Assembly: GCA_019918135.1 (NCBI GenBank)
Contig: WBZZ01005644.1
Span: 1 to 64,000 of the forward strand
DNA length: 64,000 bases
From: Paulinella micropora
Lineage: Eukaryota > Cercozoa > Imbricatea > Euglyphida > Paulinellidae
Direction of reading: 5' to 3'
Shown: positions 31,273 to 41,607 of the stretch, piece after piece
Layout: every line of letters begins with the position of its first letter
How positions within the stretch are numbered: position 1 is the stretch's first letter
Notes under the pieces: model-generated
The model's input: only the letters and a program-made list of their open reading frames with translations
What the model was told of the DNA's origin: nothing
The model's database searches: none
Translations under genes and position numbers: made by a program

Positions 31273-33467
31273 TCACAACCCAGGGTCACCGTTGCCTGCG
31301 TGGTCGAGAGAAATAAACCAACCAAAGACCATAAAAAATGGCCAACTAAGTAGCACCACCAAAGCCAGCTTTGTCAACGTTATTAACTTCCGCAGGTTTT
31401 TAGTTTTGCGATGCCGCAGACAGCTGCGAACGCATTCGCGATTTTTCTTACAACACAGACAACAGGGGCGCCGGCGTTTATCGTGCTTCCAACACACACA
31501 ACAGGCGCGCCGGCAGCGACCGTTGCTTAGCGAGCGGTACCCCCAGCCACTGTCACGCGGAGCGCAGAATTCGGACGGCCGAATCTCCCACATAACGCAG
31601 CAGCACCAGCATAGTAACCCCAAGAGCACTGGAAATACGATCAGATAGACACTAAGGCCAATGGTTGTTTGAAGAATCGGGCCATCATGGGCCTGCCAGC
31701 GCAGTTCTAGCGACTGTCCGGACACCTGGGCATTAGCCAACAAGGTCCGTCCGCGCCATTTCCAACTTACGTTGCTGCTGGCTATGCTATGGGAAAAATT
31801 GCTAAAGTCGCCGTGCAGGTTGGGGTGTCCTACAACCAGCGCCCAGACTTGCGCGTGCCCGCGGCCCGAGCCGGCACAGATCTCCTTGCCGCATGGCGTA
31901 AGGACCGCGGCGTACGGGGACGTCTTGGGCTCACGAAACAGAAACCAGCGGTGGCCCTTTGAGTCTTTCACGCAATATCGCTCTGGCTCCTCGTGCCCCC
32001 GAGCTGTAGCAACCACAAGCTGCACTCCGCTGTGCTGTAGGTGCTCGGTCAGAGCCACATCGACGCTGCGCCTGAAGGCCACCAGTGCCACGTGCTGGCT
32101 CTGGTTAACAAACGGCAGGTTGTTTGAGCCGGACCCGTGGCGCGTCACCAGCCGCCCATCCCTCGCGAGCTTGCCGCTTGCGAGCCAGAGCTCAGTGTGT
32201 CCAAGCCCCGCCGACAGCGGCCGCTGCTGCCAGCCGCGGAACCCTGGGTGGTAGCGCTGGAACGAACCTAGCGACGAGTTGCCGTACCGCCAAAGCTGGC
32301 AGACGGCGTGCAACAGCGAAGACCCCGTCACTTCCCGCAGCAACCAGCCCGCATCATTGGTCACCACGTGTGACGACCAATCCCGCCAAAACTTGGCCCA
32401 AACAAACTGGTGGTTGTCCCACAGCTGCCAGTGTTGCAGGAGCCGGAACGTGTGCTCGCTGGTTGTCGGGCCCACGTACGCGCCCATGCTCCAGCCCATC
32501 GCAGTCAGATCCCACTCGTTCAGTGGCTTCTCCTCCAATCCGGTGGAGAAATTTTCCAACGCCCGTCTCTGCTCGTCCGCGGGCCTGCCAATGGTAAACC
32601 GCTCGTCCAGCTGCAACAGGCGCGGCTCGCCCGCGACCCCCCAAACAAATCTAGCTCCGTCAGCAAAAGCACAAAAGCCGTGCTTTGGTATAAACTGAAA
32701 TTGCGCGCACTTCCGTCCCAGACGCCCGCAAAGTCGCCGTACAGGTCGCGCCGGGGCCCGCTGAGCAGGACCAGGTTCCAAGACAAGGCCTCAGGCGGGC
32801 CTTGGTATCGCATCTGGGGCACGGGCCACATGCCTACCTCGTTGCTATATTGCCTTAGCTGACGCACTAGCGCCTGCACACAGCGGGCCGCGAGCGCTCT
32901 GATTTCTGTCTCGCGCTCGTCAGTCAGGTCGTACAGATTCACGAGCCCGAACAGCGTCCAAGGCGAGTAAACACCGGAAGCAAATTCATAAAACCCGACC
33001 GCCTGCTTTTCGCGCAGGTAGGCCAAGGTACGTTTCTTCCAGCCCGCAGGACAGCGCGGGGGTGCCCAACCCAGCCTGCACAGCACCGGAGCCGCCGAAC
33101 TCCAAAGCAGGATATGATTTTCGCTGTGGAACACCGAGCGTGTGTCCCCGGCTGTAAACCATAAGCCCTGTAACGAAAACAGCGCCTCTCCCAGCACGCT
33201 CTGGTTGAGCGCAGGTTGGCAGTGCAGGATACGCACAGCACTAGCCAGCATGAAATCTGCCTTGGGGCTTGTACGAACCTCCAGGGCTAGTGCCGCTAGC
33301 TGCGCGGGCGGTAGCGTCCGGTTGTGGCAGGACAGAACGAGCAGGTCCGCCCAGTACCTGGTGTCGTTCCGCCGCGTACCTTGGTCATAGTTAGCTAGCA
33401 AAAGTCTGGTGACGATATCCCTCCGGTATTGGAACCCCGTGGCGGAATCTTCGTGCAACAGATCCAT
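31273..33467 (-). CDS. Toroid-lyase-like membrane protein locus
   Basis: The N-terminal half carries SENHILLWSSAAPVL and, about 45 residues on, GFYEFASGVYSPWTLFGLVN. This 'sENH..lw.s' plus 'GfyE..S..Y' pattern occurs in alpha/alpha-toroid polysaccharide lyase-like proteins. The C-terminal half has beta-rich sequence, a strong membrane helix (VYLIVFPVLLGLLCWCCCVMW), a Cys/Arg-rich stretch and a second helix (LALVVLLSWPFFMVFGWFIS). If made, it would be a membrane-anchored glycan-active protein. The locus does not stay in one frame, so I treat it as a broken gene of the virus-like region with at least one break. Confidence 0.5.
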
Positions 33468-33499
33468 TTAAGGAGAAACAGCGAGAGATAGAGAGAAAG

Positions 33500-34460
33500 A
33501 GAGAGAGGGAGGTGAGAGCGGCGGGCGAGAAGGGGGGGGGGGAGGGAGGGAGAGTCAATGTTTGTTTCCTTAAAGTCTTTTAATGCATCAATAAAATGTC
33601 TTTGCTTTCCTCCCTCGTCCTTTGCCCTTCCCCTGTTCTCAGACGGGGGCCGTATCGTACATTCGTGCAAAACAGCTAAACTTAGCGCCAAATTTTTTGT
33701 TGTTGTGCAAATGACAAGTTTTGTATACTCCCCCGTTTCTTGAATGAAATTTATCGCCAAATTGTTTTGGTGTGTGTTTCCCCGGAAAACCTACCGGCTC
33801 CCGGAGGGCAGGGTGCGTGATACGGTCCAGCCGGGCAGTGCGTCTTAGCTTTCCCGGGGAAACAGCCGTAAGCGCCAATTTGGCGCCAAAATCTACTTGC
33901 GCAAAAGAAAATCCCACACAGACGCTCGGCTGGGCCGCCGTGAGGAAGACGTCCTCCCCCTCCCTCTCACTCTCGTCGCCCCTCTCACCTTTGTCGCCCC
34001 GCTCCCCTTTGCTCTGCACCTCCCTGCCTCTAGGGAAGACGAGAGGGCCGAAAAACATTTGTGCAGTCCGGAGGGTAGGGCGCGTGATATGGCCAAAAAA
34101 AGGCAGTACTGCCAAAAATGTCGGGGAACGCTGCCCTTTTCCGATCGATCGTTTTCCCGCAGACAAAAAGAGGGAGCGGAAAGATAAAAGGGAGAGAACA
34201 CAATGAGCTGGGCTTTGGCCGCTGGTTAGATACCTGGCGAGCGCAGAGGAAGTCGGTCGATTTAGCTTAGGCGTGTCAAAGGTCGCCGGGTGGTCAGGTC
34301 CCCCGACTACGAACAAGGCAAGTTCTGGATGGCACGTGCTTAGATTAGAAGCTAGGTCCCCCGCGGTGACGCCGAGGTTGTAGCTGTTGTAGATGCAGTA
34401 ATTGCCGTCGCCTAGCCACGGGAACCGCTGGCAGTTAGCTGGTACACTCTAGCGTTGAGC
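33500..34460. repeat. GTGATAYGG / E2F-like palindrome module, no gene
   Basis: Contains CTTAGCGCCAAATTTT (about 33680), GTGATACGGTCCAGCCGGGCAGTGCG (about 33818), the palindrome TTTGGCGCCAAA (33879-33890), a CTCTCAC/TCGTCGCCCC tract, and GTGATATGGCCAAAAAAAGG (about 34086). A CT-rich tract at 33960-34010 matches those at 48790 and 53200. Confidence 0.75.
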
Positions 34461-34689
34461 GGTTCCACCTGTCTAGCAGTTGGTTTTCTTCAGTGTTTAG
34501 GTAGCTGCCCGCTGCTGAACACGAACGGCGGGTCGCGGGAGCAGGCCTCCGGGCTTAGTTGCAGCTGCGATCCAACACGCGATCGCCGAGGGGGGGGGGG
34601 GGGAGGTTGGGGAAAGGGGAAGGAGGGAGGGGGGCTTGGAGTAAAAGAGGCCGACCAGAAAAGCGGGGGGCTATTAATATTTAAAAGGC

Positions 34690-36843
34690 ATGGACTTGCC
34701 ACGGGTGCAAGCCGGGACGTTAGGTGTTACAGCGGCAGAAAGTGCGGGGGCAATTTTGTCGAGTGGCTATTTGGAATTGCTGACGTTTTTCAAAAAGGAC
34801 ATTGCTGCATGGTCAGGCAAAGCAGAGGCTATAGCAGGCGGAGAACATGTAGTGTGGAAACTTAACGAGTGGGTATGGCGCCTGGGCGTACGGCCTGCCG
34901 AGGTGTACAGCTGGTCACGCGACGGGGCAGCGCTCAGGCTTACTGAGCTCAGCGAAAAGCGCCAAAGGGCTGTTGCTATACTCAACCACCTACGCAACAA
35001 CACCAAGGAACTTTCAACCGCCGGCATCACACCGCCAAAGGCCTCGCTTGAGTACCTTTATTTGTGCGGGGGCTTGCGCGGCCCCTGCGATCCGGCTGGG
35101 GAGCTTCGACAGGTAAGCGAGCTGAGTGAGTTGCTGTCGGATCTACGGCAACCACACCTAGCTGCTGATGTAGATGTAGCACAACTGTTGCAGCGGTTCG
35201 ACCAACAGTGGAACTATGCCAGAGAAGGACAGGGCGCCTATGTTGTTACGCTAGAGCGCATGTCCTGCCTAGGCCCTGACTTGTTGGACGAGCTAGACAG
35301 CTTGCGCCGTAGTTACCTGAACGGGGGAAAAGGACCAGAAAAGAAGGATAAGCTCAGAGGAATTCTGGCACGGGTTAGTGGGGCCATAGCGAGATTTGTG
35401 CTGTTTGGTAACGGCAGGGCTGCCATGCCCTGGAGAGTGTCGGCGGACACCAAACCCGAGAACTTTGTTACAGTGCCGCGGGCAGGGGCACCCACGTCCG
35501 TTGTGCTGATAGACGTGGATTGTTTCTACCACGAAGGCGAGGGTAAGCGCCCTGGCCTGTGCGTTCCTGAACTCTTTGCGCTGGGCAAGCGTTTGCACGT
35601 GTACCCCCTCCCTCCAGAGCTGCGGAAAACAGAGAATGCGGCTGCGCTAGTGGTTATGCATTTCCTAATGTTCGTCTGCAACTGGCTCCGCGAAAGAGGC
35701 TGCAAGTCCAACCCAGCCTTACGTCAGGACATATTCTGCGAAGAGAGCTGTCCAGGGCTCGGTGATCAGGCAACCATTGTGCGGGGCTTGGAGCTGCTGG
35801 GCCAGATTGACCGTCATTACCAAACAGCGCGCGCCGAGCGTCTAACTCTGATCGCGGGGCTAACCTGGACCATGCAGCAACATCACCTGGGGTTTTATAC
35901 AGCGTGCTGTCCCGTGGGCACTGGTCGGCTGTACACTTGCAGTTATAACTACCGTCTGCTGTTGCGCCTCGTCACTTGCGCGCGCTGCCAAAAGCAGAGC
36001 GCGGGCGGAGCTCTCCTGGGTGCCCTAAGCAAGTTTTATAGCACCGTGGTGCAACAGAGCGAGCTGCTCCAAGTAGCCAAGAAGAGCCTGCCGCCTGACG
36101 ACTCTTGGGGCGCGCCGTATGGTCCTGTCAACCCAGAAGCTGTGCTGCCCGAGCAGGGCACAGTCGCGCCGATGCCCACTGCTCTTACCAACAAGTCAGC
36201 TTTGTGTGTAAAAGATTTACTGACGCCCGAGCTTATCCTAAAGCTCAAGTCGGCTTTCGAGGCTAAAGCAATACAACCCCAAACAGGCACCAGAATTAGC
36301 ATCCAGGAGATTAAAGGTCTTCTGGATGACGAAATACTAAGAACCGAAGCTCTTCTCGGAAAAGAAATACAAAAGATTACCAAAGAGGAAATCCGAAACC
36401 TCGCCGCATCGATAAGAAATCTGCAAGATTGGAAGCGCCTTGCCTTGTTGTCGGCCCAACCGAAAGGGCACAGAACAAATAATTATGAACAAGAGTTACA
36501 ACAGTGCACAGAAATAGAACAGACTATCGATACAAAACTTCAAGCGTGGGCAGCGAATGCTAAATGGCAGGAGGCGCTGTGTTGGGAGCCTTTTGCGTTG
36601 TACGGTCTGTATTTGCTAATCCAAACGCTGCGCCGAGTACCAACACAGAACGAACAGCCCGATTTGTACCAAAAATGGCGCGTGCGCGCGGGGCGTGCTT
36701 TGTGCGACATAAGCCGTCACATACTACCAACGCAAAGCCTGCTTTGTCTTCTTCGACCTTACGCCAGTGCCAAATTTTACTTATCGACAGATACTCTGCA
36801 GCAACTCTTTCAAAATGCACGCAGATTGGCTAAACGTGGATAA
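34690..36843 (+). CDS. Kinase-like protein, 717 codons
   Basis: Complete frame from ATG to TAA. The centre reads SADTKPENFVTV (D253 and N258 in the D-x4-N arrangement of a kinase catalytic loop), then VVLIDVDCF about 17 residues on (D275/D277 as a DFG equivalent). After it, GDQATIVRGLELLGQIDRHYQ matches the C-lobe helix that carries a conserved Asp in kinases. No glycine-rich loop or obvious VAIK lysine is seen upstream, so this is a divergent or pseudo-kinase. The C-terminal third is helical with Lys/Glu-rich stretches. Relatives occur at 20442-20687, 26180-26609 and 47290-48195. The family may phosphorylate or bind host proteins, which is inference. Confidence 0.6.
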   Translation: MDLPRVQAGTLGVTAAESAGAILSSGYLELLTFFKKDIAAWSGKAEAIAGGEHVVWKLNEWVWRLGVRPAEVYSWSRDGAALRLTELSEKRQRAVAILNHLRNNTKELSTAGITPPKASLEYLYLCGGLRGPCDPAGELRQVSELSELLSDLRQPHLAADVDVAQLLQRFDQQWNYAREGQGAYVVTLERMSCLGPDLLDELDSLRRSYLNGGKGPEKKDKLRGILARVSGAIARFVLFGNGRAAMPWRVSADTKPENFVTVPRAGAPTSVVLIDVDCFYHEGEGKRPGLCVPELFALGKRLHVYPLPPELRKTENAAALVVMHFLMFVCNWLRERGCKSNPALRQDIFCEESCPGLGDQATIVRGLELLGQIDRHYQTARAERLTLIAGLTWTMQQHHLGFYTACCPVGTGRLYTCSYNYRLLLRLVTCARCQKQSAGGALLGALSKFYSTVVQQSELLQVAKKSLPPDDSWGAPYGPVNPEAVLPEQGTVAPMPTALTNKSALCVKDLLTPELILKLKSAFEAKAIQPQTGTRISIQEIKGLLDDEILRTEALLGKEIQKITKEEIRNLAASIRNLQDWKRLALLSAQPKGHRTNNYEQELQQCTEIEQTIDTKLQAWAANAKWQEALCWEPFALYGLYLLIQTLRRVPTQNEQPDLYQKWRVRAGRALCDISRHILPTQSLLCLLRPYASAKFYLSTDTLQQLFQNARRLAKRG

Positions 36844-36923
36844 ATCAACAGAGACGATAGATCTCTCTTCAAAGCTGACAGAATGTGCCAACTACTAAGC
36901 AACTCTATTCTTGAGATCAAACG

Positions 36924-37352
36924 TTGCCAGTATGTGTGCAACCGCATTACAAAGCGTTAAGATTGATGTGGACAATTGCTGGGAACCCCGGGCTCGTAGC
37001 AGGGTATGAATCCGATCTGCTTTGGGCGGATCACAGCGAAAGCCTTGCGTGTCTCGATTGCTTGTATGAGCAATCTCATCAGCTGCCGAATGGCGGCAGG
37101 ACTGTTTATCCACATTTGCTTCCATTGCACGAGTGCACGTGTGCAGTGGCTGGAGAAAAGGACGCGCTTGAACTCAAAAGCCTAAATGGCCCCTGTGTAC
37201 ACACGCTTTTCTTGCAGGCATTTTTGTGTACAATATTTGTAGAAGTCTACAAAGATTTGTCACTCCAACCGGAAAGCAGCATGGCTTCAAATTCAAAAAA
37301 CTCTTCAAACTTGGGGGCACTACTTACATTGCGAAGAATAACAAGCATTTAA
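36924..37352 (+). CDS. Doubtful ORF, possibly related to the kinase-like family
   Basis: A 142-codon plus frame reads ESDLLWADHSESLACLDCLY, faintly like the loop in the kinase-like proteins, then LQAFLCTIFVEVYKDLSLQ. An overlapping minus frame is also open. It follows the 717-codon ORF by 80 bp. Too weak for an assignment. Confidence 0.25.
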   Translation: MPVCVQPHYKALRLMWTIAGNPGLVAGYESDLLWADHSESLACLDCLYEQSHQLPNGGRTVYPHLLPLHECTCAVAGEKDALELKSLNGPCVHTLFLQAFLCTIFVEVYKDLSLQPESSMASNSKNSSNLGALLTLRRITSI

Positions 37353-37436
37353 ACTCAATAGTACAACTAAGTTTTTTTAAGGATTAAAGATTTTGTTGAA
37401 ACTATGATCATTGTCGTAATCTGCAAGCAGACGCAC

Positions 37437-37877
37437 TTACAATAATGGAGCAAAGTCCTCATCGCGCTCTAGGAGCCTTGCGTTTTCCTGCGCGTGTTCC
37501 AATGTGGGTATTACCTCCTGCAGCCTTGCTAGTGTCTGCGTCAGTTGTAGGTAGTTTCGGCGCAGCCGCCGCTGGTACATCTTTTCCATCCTTGCGCTGT
37601 CGGCCCGTGCGCACTCGAGTCGCTGTTTGTAAAACCTTGCAGCACGTGCGCTTTCATCCTTGACACGTGCTAGCTGTTGTCGTAAATCTTCCTCGTCGCC
37701 TGGCCGCTGTTGCTGCACGATGTTTGCTGTGTTGGGCGCTATCTGAGGCTGCAGCCGTCGACCACACGACGGACTTAGGCACAGACATCCTAGTCCTATT
37801 GCTAGAGCCCACAAGAACGCAAAGCAAATCGGCTCTATTCCACACAGGTCCAAGTTCAGCGGGAGGTCCGGCCACAT
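37437..37877 (-). CDS. Membrane-anchored coiled-coil protein, 146 codons
   Basis: The N-terminus has a hydrophobic helix (ICFAFLWALAIGLGCLCL) likely to be a signal anchor. A Pro/Gln linker follows, then a long Arg/Gln/Leu-rich helix (EEDLRQQLARVKDESARAAR, NYLQLTQTLARLQEVIPTL) with heptad spacing. It overlaps antisense with the open frame leading into the 38096 gene. Size and layout suit a small membrane-tethered oligomeriser. Family unknown. Confidence 0.5.
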   Translation of the reverse strand: MWPDLPLNLDLCGIEPICFAFLWALAIGLGCLCLSPSCGRRLQPQIAPNTANIVQQQRPGDEEDLRQQLARVKDESARAARFYKQRLECARADSARMEKMYQRRLRRNYLQLTQTLARLQEVIPTLEHAQENARLLERDEDFAPLL

Positions 37878-37919
37878 TTTTTATATCTTCTGGACGTGCC
37901 GCTAATTTGGGAATAAAGC

Positions 37920-38095
37920 GAGAGAGAGGGAGAGCGGAGGAGGAGCGGGGGGGGGGGGGGGGGGGGGGAGGGGGGGGAGTGAGGAGGGGCAACCAATTTC
38001 TCTCCATCCTCTCGCCCCCTCTCACATCCCCCCCGCCGCTCTTGTTTGTGTATAAAGAAAAAGGGTTGCGCCCAAAGACGGTGGTTGAGTTTTGT
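37920..38095. other. Poly-G tract and T/C-rich leader before the next gene
   Basis: A G run of over 20 bases with one interruption (about 37948-37978) lies 120 bp before the likely start at 38096. The open frame continues upstream through it, encoding poly-Gly, which I take as non-coding. Confidence 0.5.
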
Positions 38096-39367
38096 ATGCT
38101 TGATCAGAATACACTGAAGGAATTCCATTGTTTGCTTGACCTTTACGTCGAGTGCACCCAGTGTTTCGGGCTAGAGGAGCAAAACAAGAAAAAGCTATAT
38201 GAAGCAAAATCTGAGGCAGAAATCGCCATTGCGTGGGGTAAGATAAAACCTGCTTGTGCAAGGTTTGGCTGTTTCTACCGGGCCTTTTCCAAAGTAAAGA
38301 ATCTAGCAAAACGTCACCGAAACAATGCTGCAAACTTGCCCCAAAAAACTATCATAGGGAAAAAGTTCCAGAAGCTGCAAGAACCCTACACGCTCCTGCC
38401 CGGGGGGTGTCTGAGGGCAGTGCAAGATTTTATCTACGTGGGTACGCGAAGCATCACAAAGAACAAAACAAAGCTAGCCGCCGATGCCCCTCTGGTCCTA
38501 CATGCGTTCCGAGCGCTAGTCGCTTGTCGTGTAAGCGACAATGTAGAAATCGAATACAAGAAGGAAGATATACGCGAGAAGGTTGCAGCCTATTCGTCGG
38601 ACGGGTTCAGCGCTGGGAACGAGAAGGAGACAGAGATCCTTACCCTCTCCCGTAAAGATCGCACTTTCCTTTTGTATAAATGTACCAAATGCAAACATCG
38701 TCGGAATGTCCCCCAAGCTCCAGTGAGCCAGCTAAAATACGACATAGGGTCGGATGACGACAATGTAGCATCATCGCTGAAAAACAAAGCCTCTGAGCTA
38801 GGTAAAATATTGCAACAAGTCACACCTGCGGCTAGTTGGGTCAATGCATTCTATGCTGCCATGCAGCAAAAAGGAATTGTGTTATCAGAAAATCTCCAAA
38901 CAGAACAAGACTCTCCACGCTGCTTAAAGCAGGGGCTCTACTTGTGCCGGCTCAAAGCGTCTCGGTACGAGAATAAGCCAGTCCAAGAGAAAAGCACCAA
39001 AGATTCGTCATACATTCTCTTTTTTTGGCACGTCAATGCCAATCAAGTCAACCAAGTCATTTTAGCAGCTGCAGGCAACGTGAGCTACACTTGCAATGAC
39101 ATATTCGCACCAAAGAAGACTTCATACCTGCGTAATAATTGGGGCAGAGGGTCTTGGTGGTCGCGCGAAAGAACCGAAAAGTTTTTTAATGAAATTGCAG
39201 CTGCCCTCAAGGCTCAGAAAACTGACCCAAAAGAAAAAGGGACTACCAAGGCCAGCCATGTCTGGCTTCAGTACATTGATCCGAACTCTAACAAAGCCAC
39301 TCGGCTCAGAAACAACCAAGGAATAAAGATAGATTTTAAGATACTAAAAAGCTTGTCAGCGGAGTGA
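38096..39367 (+). CDS. Unknown protein, 423 codons
   Basis: I chose the ATG at 38096 because upstream codons cross the poly-G tract. The protein begins MLDQNTLKEFHCLLDLYVEC and is Lys-rich, with a C-x2-C pair in LLYKCTKCKHRR that could bind metal. A mid-region reads KASELGKILQQVTPAASWVN. The C-terminus has basic, Trp-rich sequence (NNWGRGSWWSRERTEKFFNE). The frame is complete and non-repetitive, the best-kept ORF of this stretch with its neighbours. I recognise no family. Confidence 0.55.
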   Translation: MLDQNTLKEFHCLLDLYVECTQCFGLEEQNKKKLYEAKSEAEIAIAWGKIKPACARFGCFYRAFSKVKNLAKRHRNNAANLPQKTIIGKKFQKLQEPYTLLPGGCLRAVQDFIYVGTRSITKNKTKLAADAPLVLHAFRALVACRVSDNVEIEYKKEDIREKVAAYSSDGFSAGNEKETEILTLSRKDRTFLLYKCTKCKHRRNVPQAPVSQLKYDIGSDDDNVASSLKNKASELGKILQQVTPAASWVNAFYAAMQQKGIVLSENLQTEQDSPRCLKQGLYLCRLKASRYENKPVQEKSTKDSSYILFFWHVNANQVNQVILAAAGNVSYTCNDIFAPKKTSYLRNNWGRGSWWSRERTEKFFNEIAAALKAQKTDPKEKGTTKASHVWLQYIDPNSNKATRLRNNQGIKIDFKILKSLSAE

Positions 39368-39573
39368 GGCCTCTGAACAAAATACATCTCCTAGTCACGA
39401 ACAGCTGCTACACATACGCCAAAGCATAAGCCCCCGCCCCCCCCCCCCTCGCTCCCCCTTTTTTCTCCTTCCCCCTCTCTCACTCCCTCGCTCTCTCTCT
39501 CTCTCCTTCTCTGTCTTCCAGCCCCCGCTTTTGCGGGCTTGGCGGGTTGTACTACGAATGATAAGAGAGAAGC

Positions 39574-40626
39574 ATGGAAAGCATGCAAGCAGCCCAAAAG
39601 AAGCCGGCCGGCCAGGTGCGCGAGGCCAAAAAGTGTCATCTGTACTACATTCGGCACCTCTTGGTCACAACAAACATACGCAGTCTAAGGAAAGACCCGG
39701 TGCTGGGCGGCGCATTCCTGAGTTTCGCGGTGCCTTGGGTCAACGTGCTGCAGAGGCCAGAGCTGCGCGATGCACAGAATCTGCTGCAGGAACTAAAGCC
39801 CCAACCACGAGTGCTGGTGTGTTCGGTGATGCCGCGCGCTATGCTTACAGCTCTGCTCGTTGCGGGAGAGTACGCGAGCAAGCATAATCTTAAGATCCAT
39901 GTGCTGATTGAGGTTGCGGAGGAAGCGTGCTGGAGGAATGGCGAGCATCGTCGGTGGCATCCAGCGGTAGGCACGCTCAGGCTGGAGACGTCTCAGCGCA
40001 CTGCGGAGCTTGTGTACTGGAGCAAGACCGCCACGCGGGAAACTGTGTTGCGGACGGTAGAGATTACACTGGCGCAGCTAGCCAGCACGTACCCCAGTGA
40101 AGCAAACAGTTACTTGTCTTTGCTGAAGCAGGTCCGGCAACGGTTCTCCTTTGACAAGCTGCAGGACTCTAACACGGCCGGAAGCGGACAACAGCCTTCG
40201 CCGGGCATCGTCATTCGCCCCTGCAGGAAAGAGGCCATCAAAAAAATCCTGGATATTTGGCACGCAGACAATGTTGAAGGCTCAAACACCACGCATTGTA
40301 ATGCGTGGATAAGTACGCATGGAAATTTCATATTCAACCGGTTAGAGCTTAAGAAATCCGTCCAGAATCTGGCAGTGTGGGTACAGAGGACGGAGACGCA
40401 AACTCATCCGTCGGGGAAGAAGGAGATGGCTCTTGTTTTATATAAGCCCCAGCGACGGTTGTCGGGCATGGAACACCCCAACTTGCCTGCGGAGGAGGAT
40501 ATCAGACGCGCCTGCCAGGAATGGAGAAAATCGTTGGCGCATTGGAGAAAGGTTAGCTGGGGAGATTACGAGGAGGCCCTGAAGGATTGGTACGAGGGAA
40601 AATTTTGCCGGCTATTTCTTGTGTAA
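39574..40626 (+). CDS. Histidine-phosphatase-superfamily-like protein, 350 codons
   Basis: Complete frame with the motif order of the branch containing phosphoglycerate mutase and SixA. R27-H28 lies in YYIRHLLVTTN, R88 in VLVCSVMPRAMLTALL (the 'S.l.RA..TA' motif), an acidic pair at E113/E116, and H249-G250 in AWISTHGNFIFNRL (second catalytic His). The first His would be phosphorylated in catalysis. The spacing is longer than in small bacterial members, and the usual RHG is RHL. The C-terminus is helical and basic. Substrate unknown. The start ATG at 39574 is in context GAAGCATGG with another ATG six bases on. Downstream, tail-to-tail, is the gene ending at 40651. Confidence 0.65.
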   Translation: MESMQAAQKKPAGQVREAKKCHLYYIRHLLVTTNIRSLRKDPVLGGAFLSFAVPWVNVLQRPELRDAQNLLQELKPQPRVLVCSVMPRAMLTALLVAGEYASKHNLKIHVLIEVAEEACWRNGEHRRWHPAVGTLRLETSQRTAELVYWSKTATRETVLRTVEITLAQLASTYPSEANSYLSLLKQVRQRFSFDKLQDSNTAGSGQQPSPGIVIRPCRKEAIKKILDIWHADNVEGSNTTHCNAWISTHGNFIFNRLELKKSVQNLAVWVQRTETQTHPSGKKEMALVLYKPQRRLSGMEHPNLPAEEDIRRACQEWRKSLAHWRKVSWGDYEEALKDWYEGKFCRLFLV

Positions 40627-40650
40627 CCGATAAAAAAAGACTTTTAATGT

Positions 40651-40920
40651 TCAGGGGGGGCCTTTCAAAAACGCAAGCTTCTTTCCCATCGGAAAGGAGG
40701 AACTCCCTGTCAAAGCGAGGTCGTTCTGCCTAGTGAGATTTTGGATGATATCCTCCGCCAATTCCGGATTCTGTCTTTCTACCTCTCGCCGTAAAGGCCC
40801 AAACTGTTTCTCGAGTTGTCTCTTTTTTGCTTGCAGCCAAGGACACAAACTCGCGTGGTGCGACAAAGCGCGGGCGACTTCCTCGTTGAGCTTGCGCAGC
40901 TCTGCAAATTTCTCGGCCAT
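40651..40920 (-). CDS. Small helical protein, 89 codons
   Basis: Starts ATG at 40920. Glu/Arg/Leu-rich helix (FAELRKLNEEVARALSHHAS, KKRQLEKQFGPLRREVERQN) with coiled-coil spacing, then a short basic tail. It converges with the phosphatase-like gene, separated by about 24 bp. Family unknown. Confidence 0.5.
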   Translation of the reverse strand: MAEKFAELRKLNEEVARALSHHASLCPWLQAKKRQLEKQFGPLRREVERQNPELAEDIIQNLTRQNDLALTGSSSFPMGKKLAFLKGPP

Positions 40921-41104
40921 GAGCGAAGCCGTGCTTCACGCGTTTAGAGAAAGAGAGAGTTGTGAGGGGGTTGCCAGGAGGAAAGAGGAAGAGAGGGGGG
41001 GGGCACCCCCCCATCCGCTTTCTTTCTTTACTTATTCTTTCGGGAGGGGGGGAAGAGGTAGGGGGGGAAGAGGTAGGGGGAGAAGGGGGGGGCGAGGGAA
41101 GAGA

Positions 41105-41140
41105 GAAGACCGACGTCGTGGTCAAACGACGTCGGTCTTC
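41105..41140. terminator. 14-bp perfect hairpin, transcript-end-like
   Basis: GAAGACCGACGTCG and CGACGTCGGTCTTC flank an 8-base loop, followed by TTTATTC and, 45 bp on, AATAAAA. The layout recalls hairpins at mRNA ends in mimivirus-like viruses. A smaller hairpin, AGCCCGC-CCGA-GCGGGCT, lies at 41269-41286. Confidence 0.55.
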
Positions 41141-41607
41141 TTTATTCAGCAATGGCAAAAGCAGGAGCTTCCCAAGAAAAATATTTTTTTTCAATAAAAT
41201 TAATACGTAAGGCCGGCGAAATTTCTTCCTTGTTTTCAAGAATGGCTTGCCTCTAGACTTGTTTCTACAGCCCGCCCGAGCGGGCTTGGTATTTCTTGGA
41301 GGATAGACAAGCAAGGCGATTCAGCTTCTCTTTCTCCCCAAGCGTTGCCGCGCGACGAGCCTGTGCCAGTGCGGGGCGCGCTCTGGCGCGGTCTGAGGTT
41401 GGGGCTGGGAGCCATGCGCAGGCGGTATCGGTGCAGAGAAAAGCTGGCAGAGAGCTCGGCGCTCGCGCTCTTGTTCTTTTTGTCTACTATCGGGTTCAGC
41501 TTGGGGTTGACCAGCCCCTGTGGGCCTTGTTCCGTTTCTTTTGTTTCTTCTTTTTGTACCGACGGCTGCGCCGCTGCGTGACCGCCGGTGGCCTCTTTAT
41601 TCTGCGG

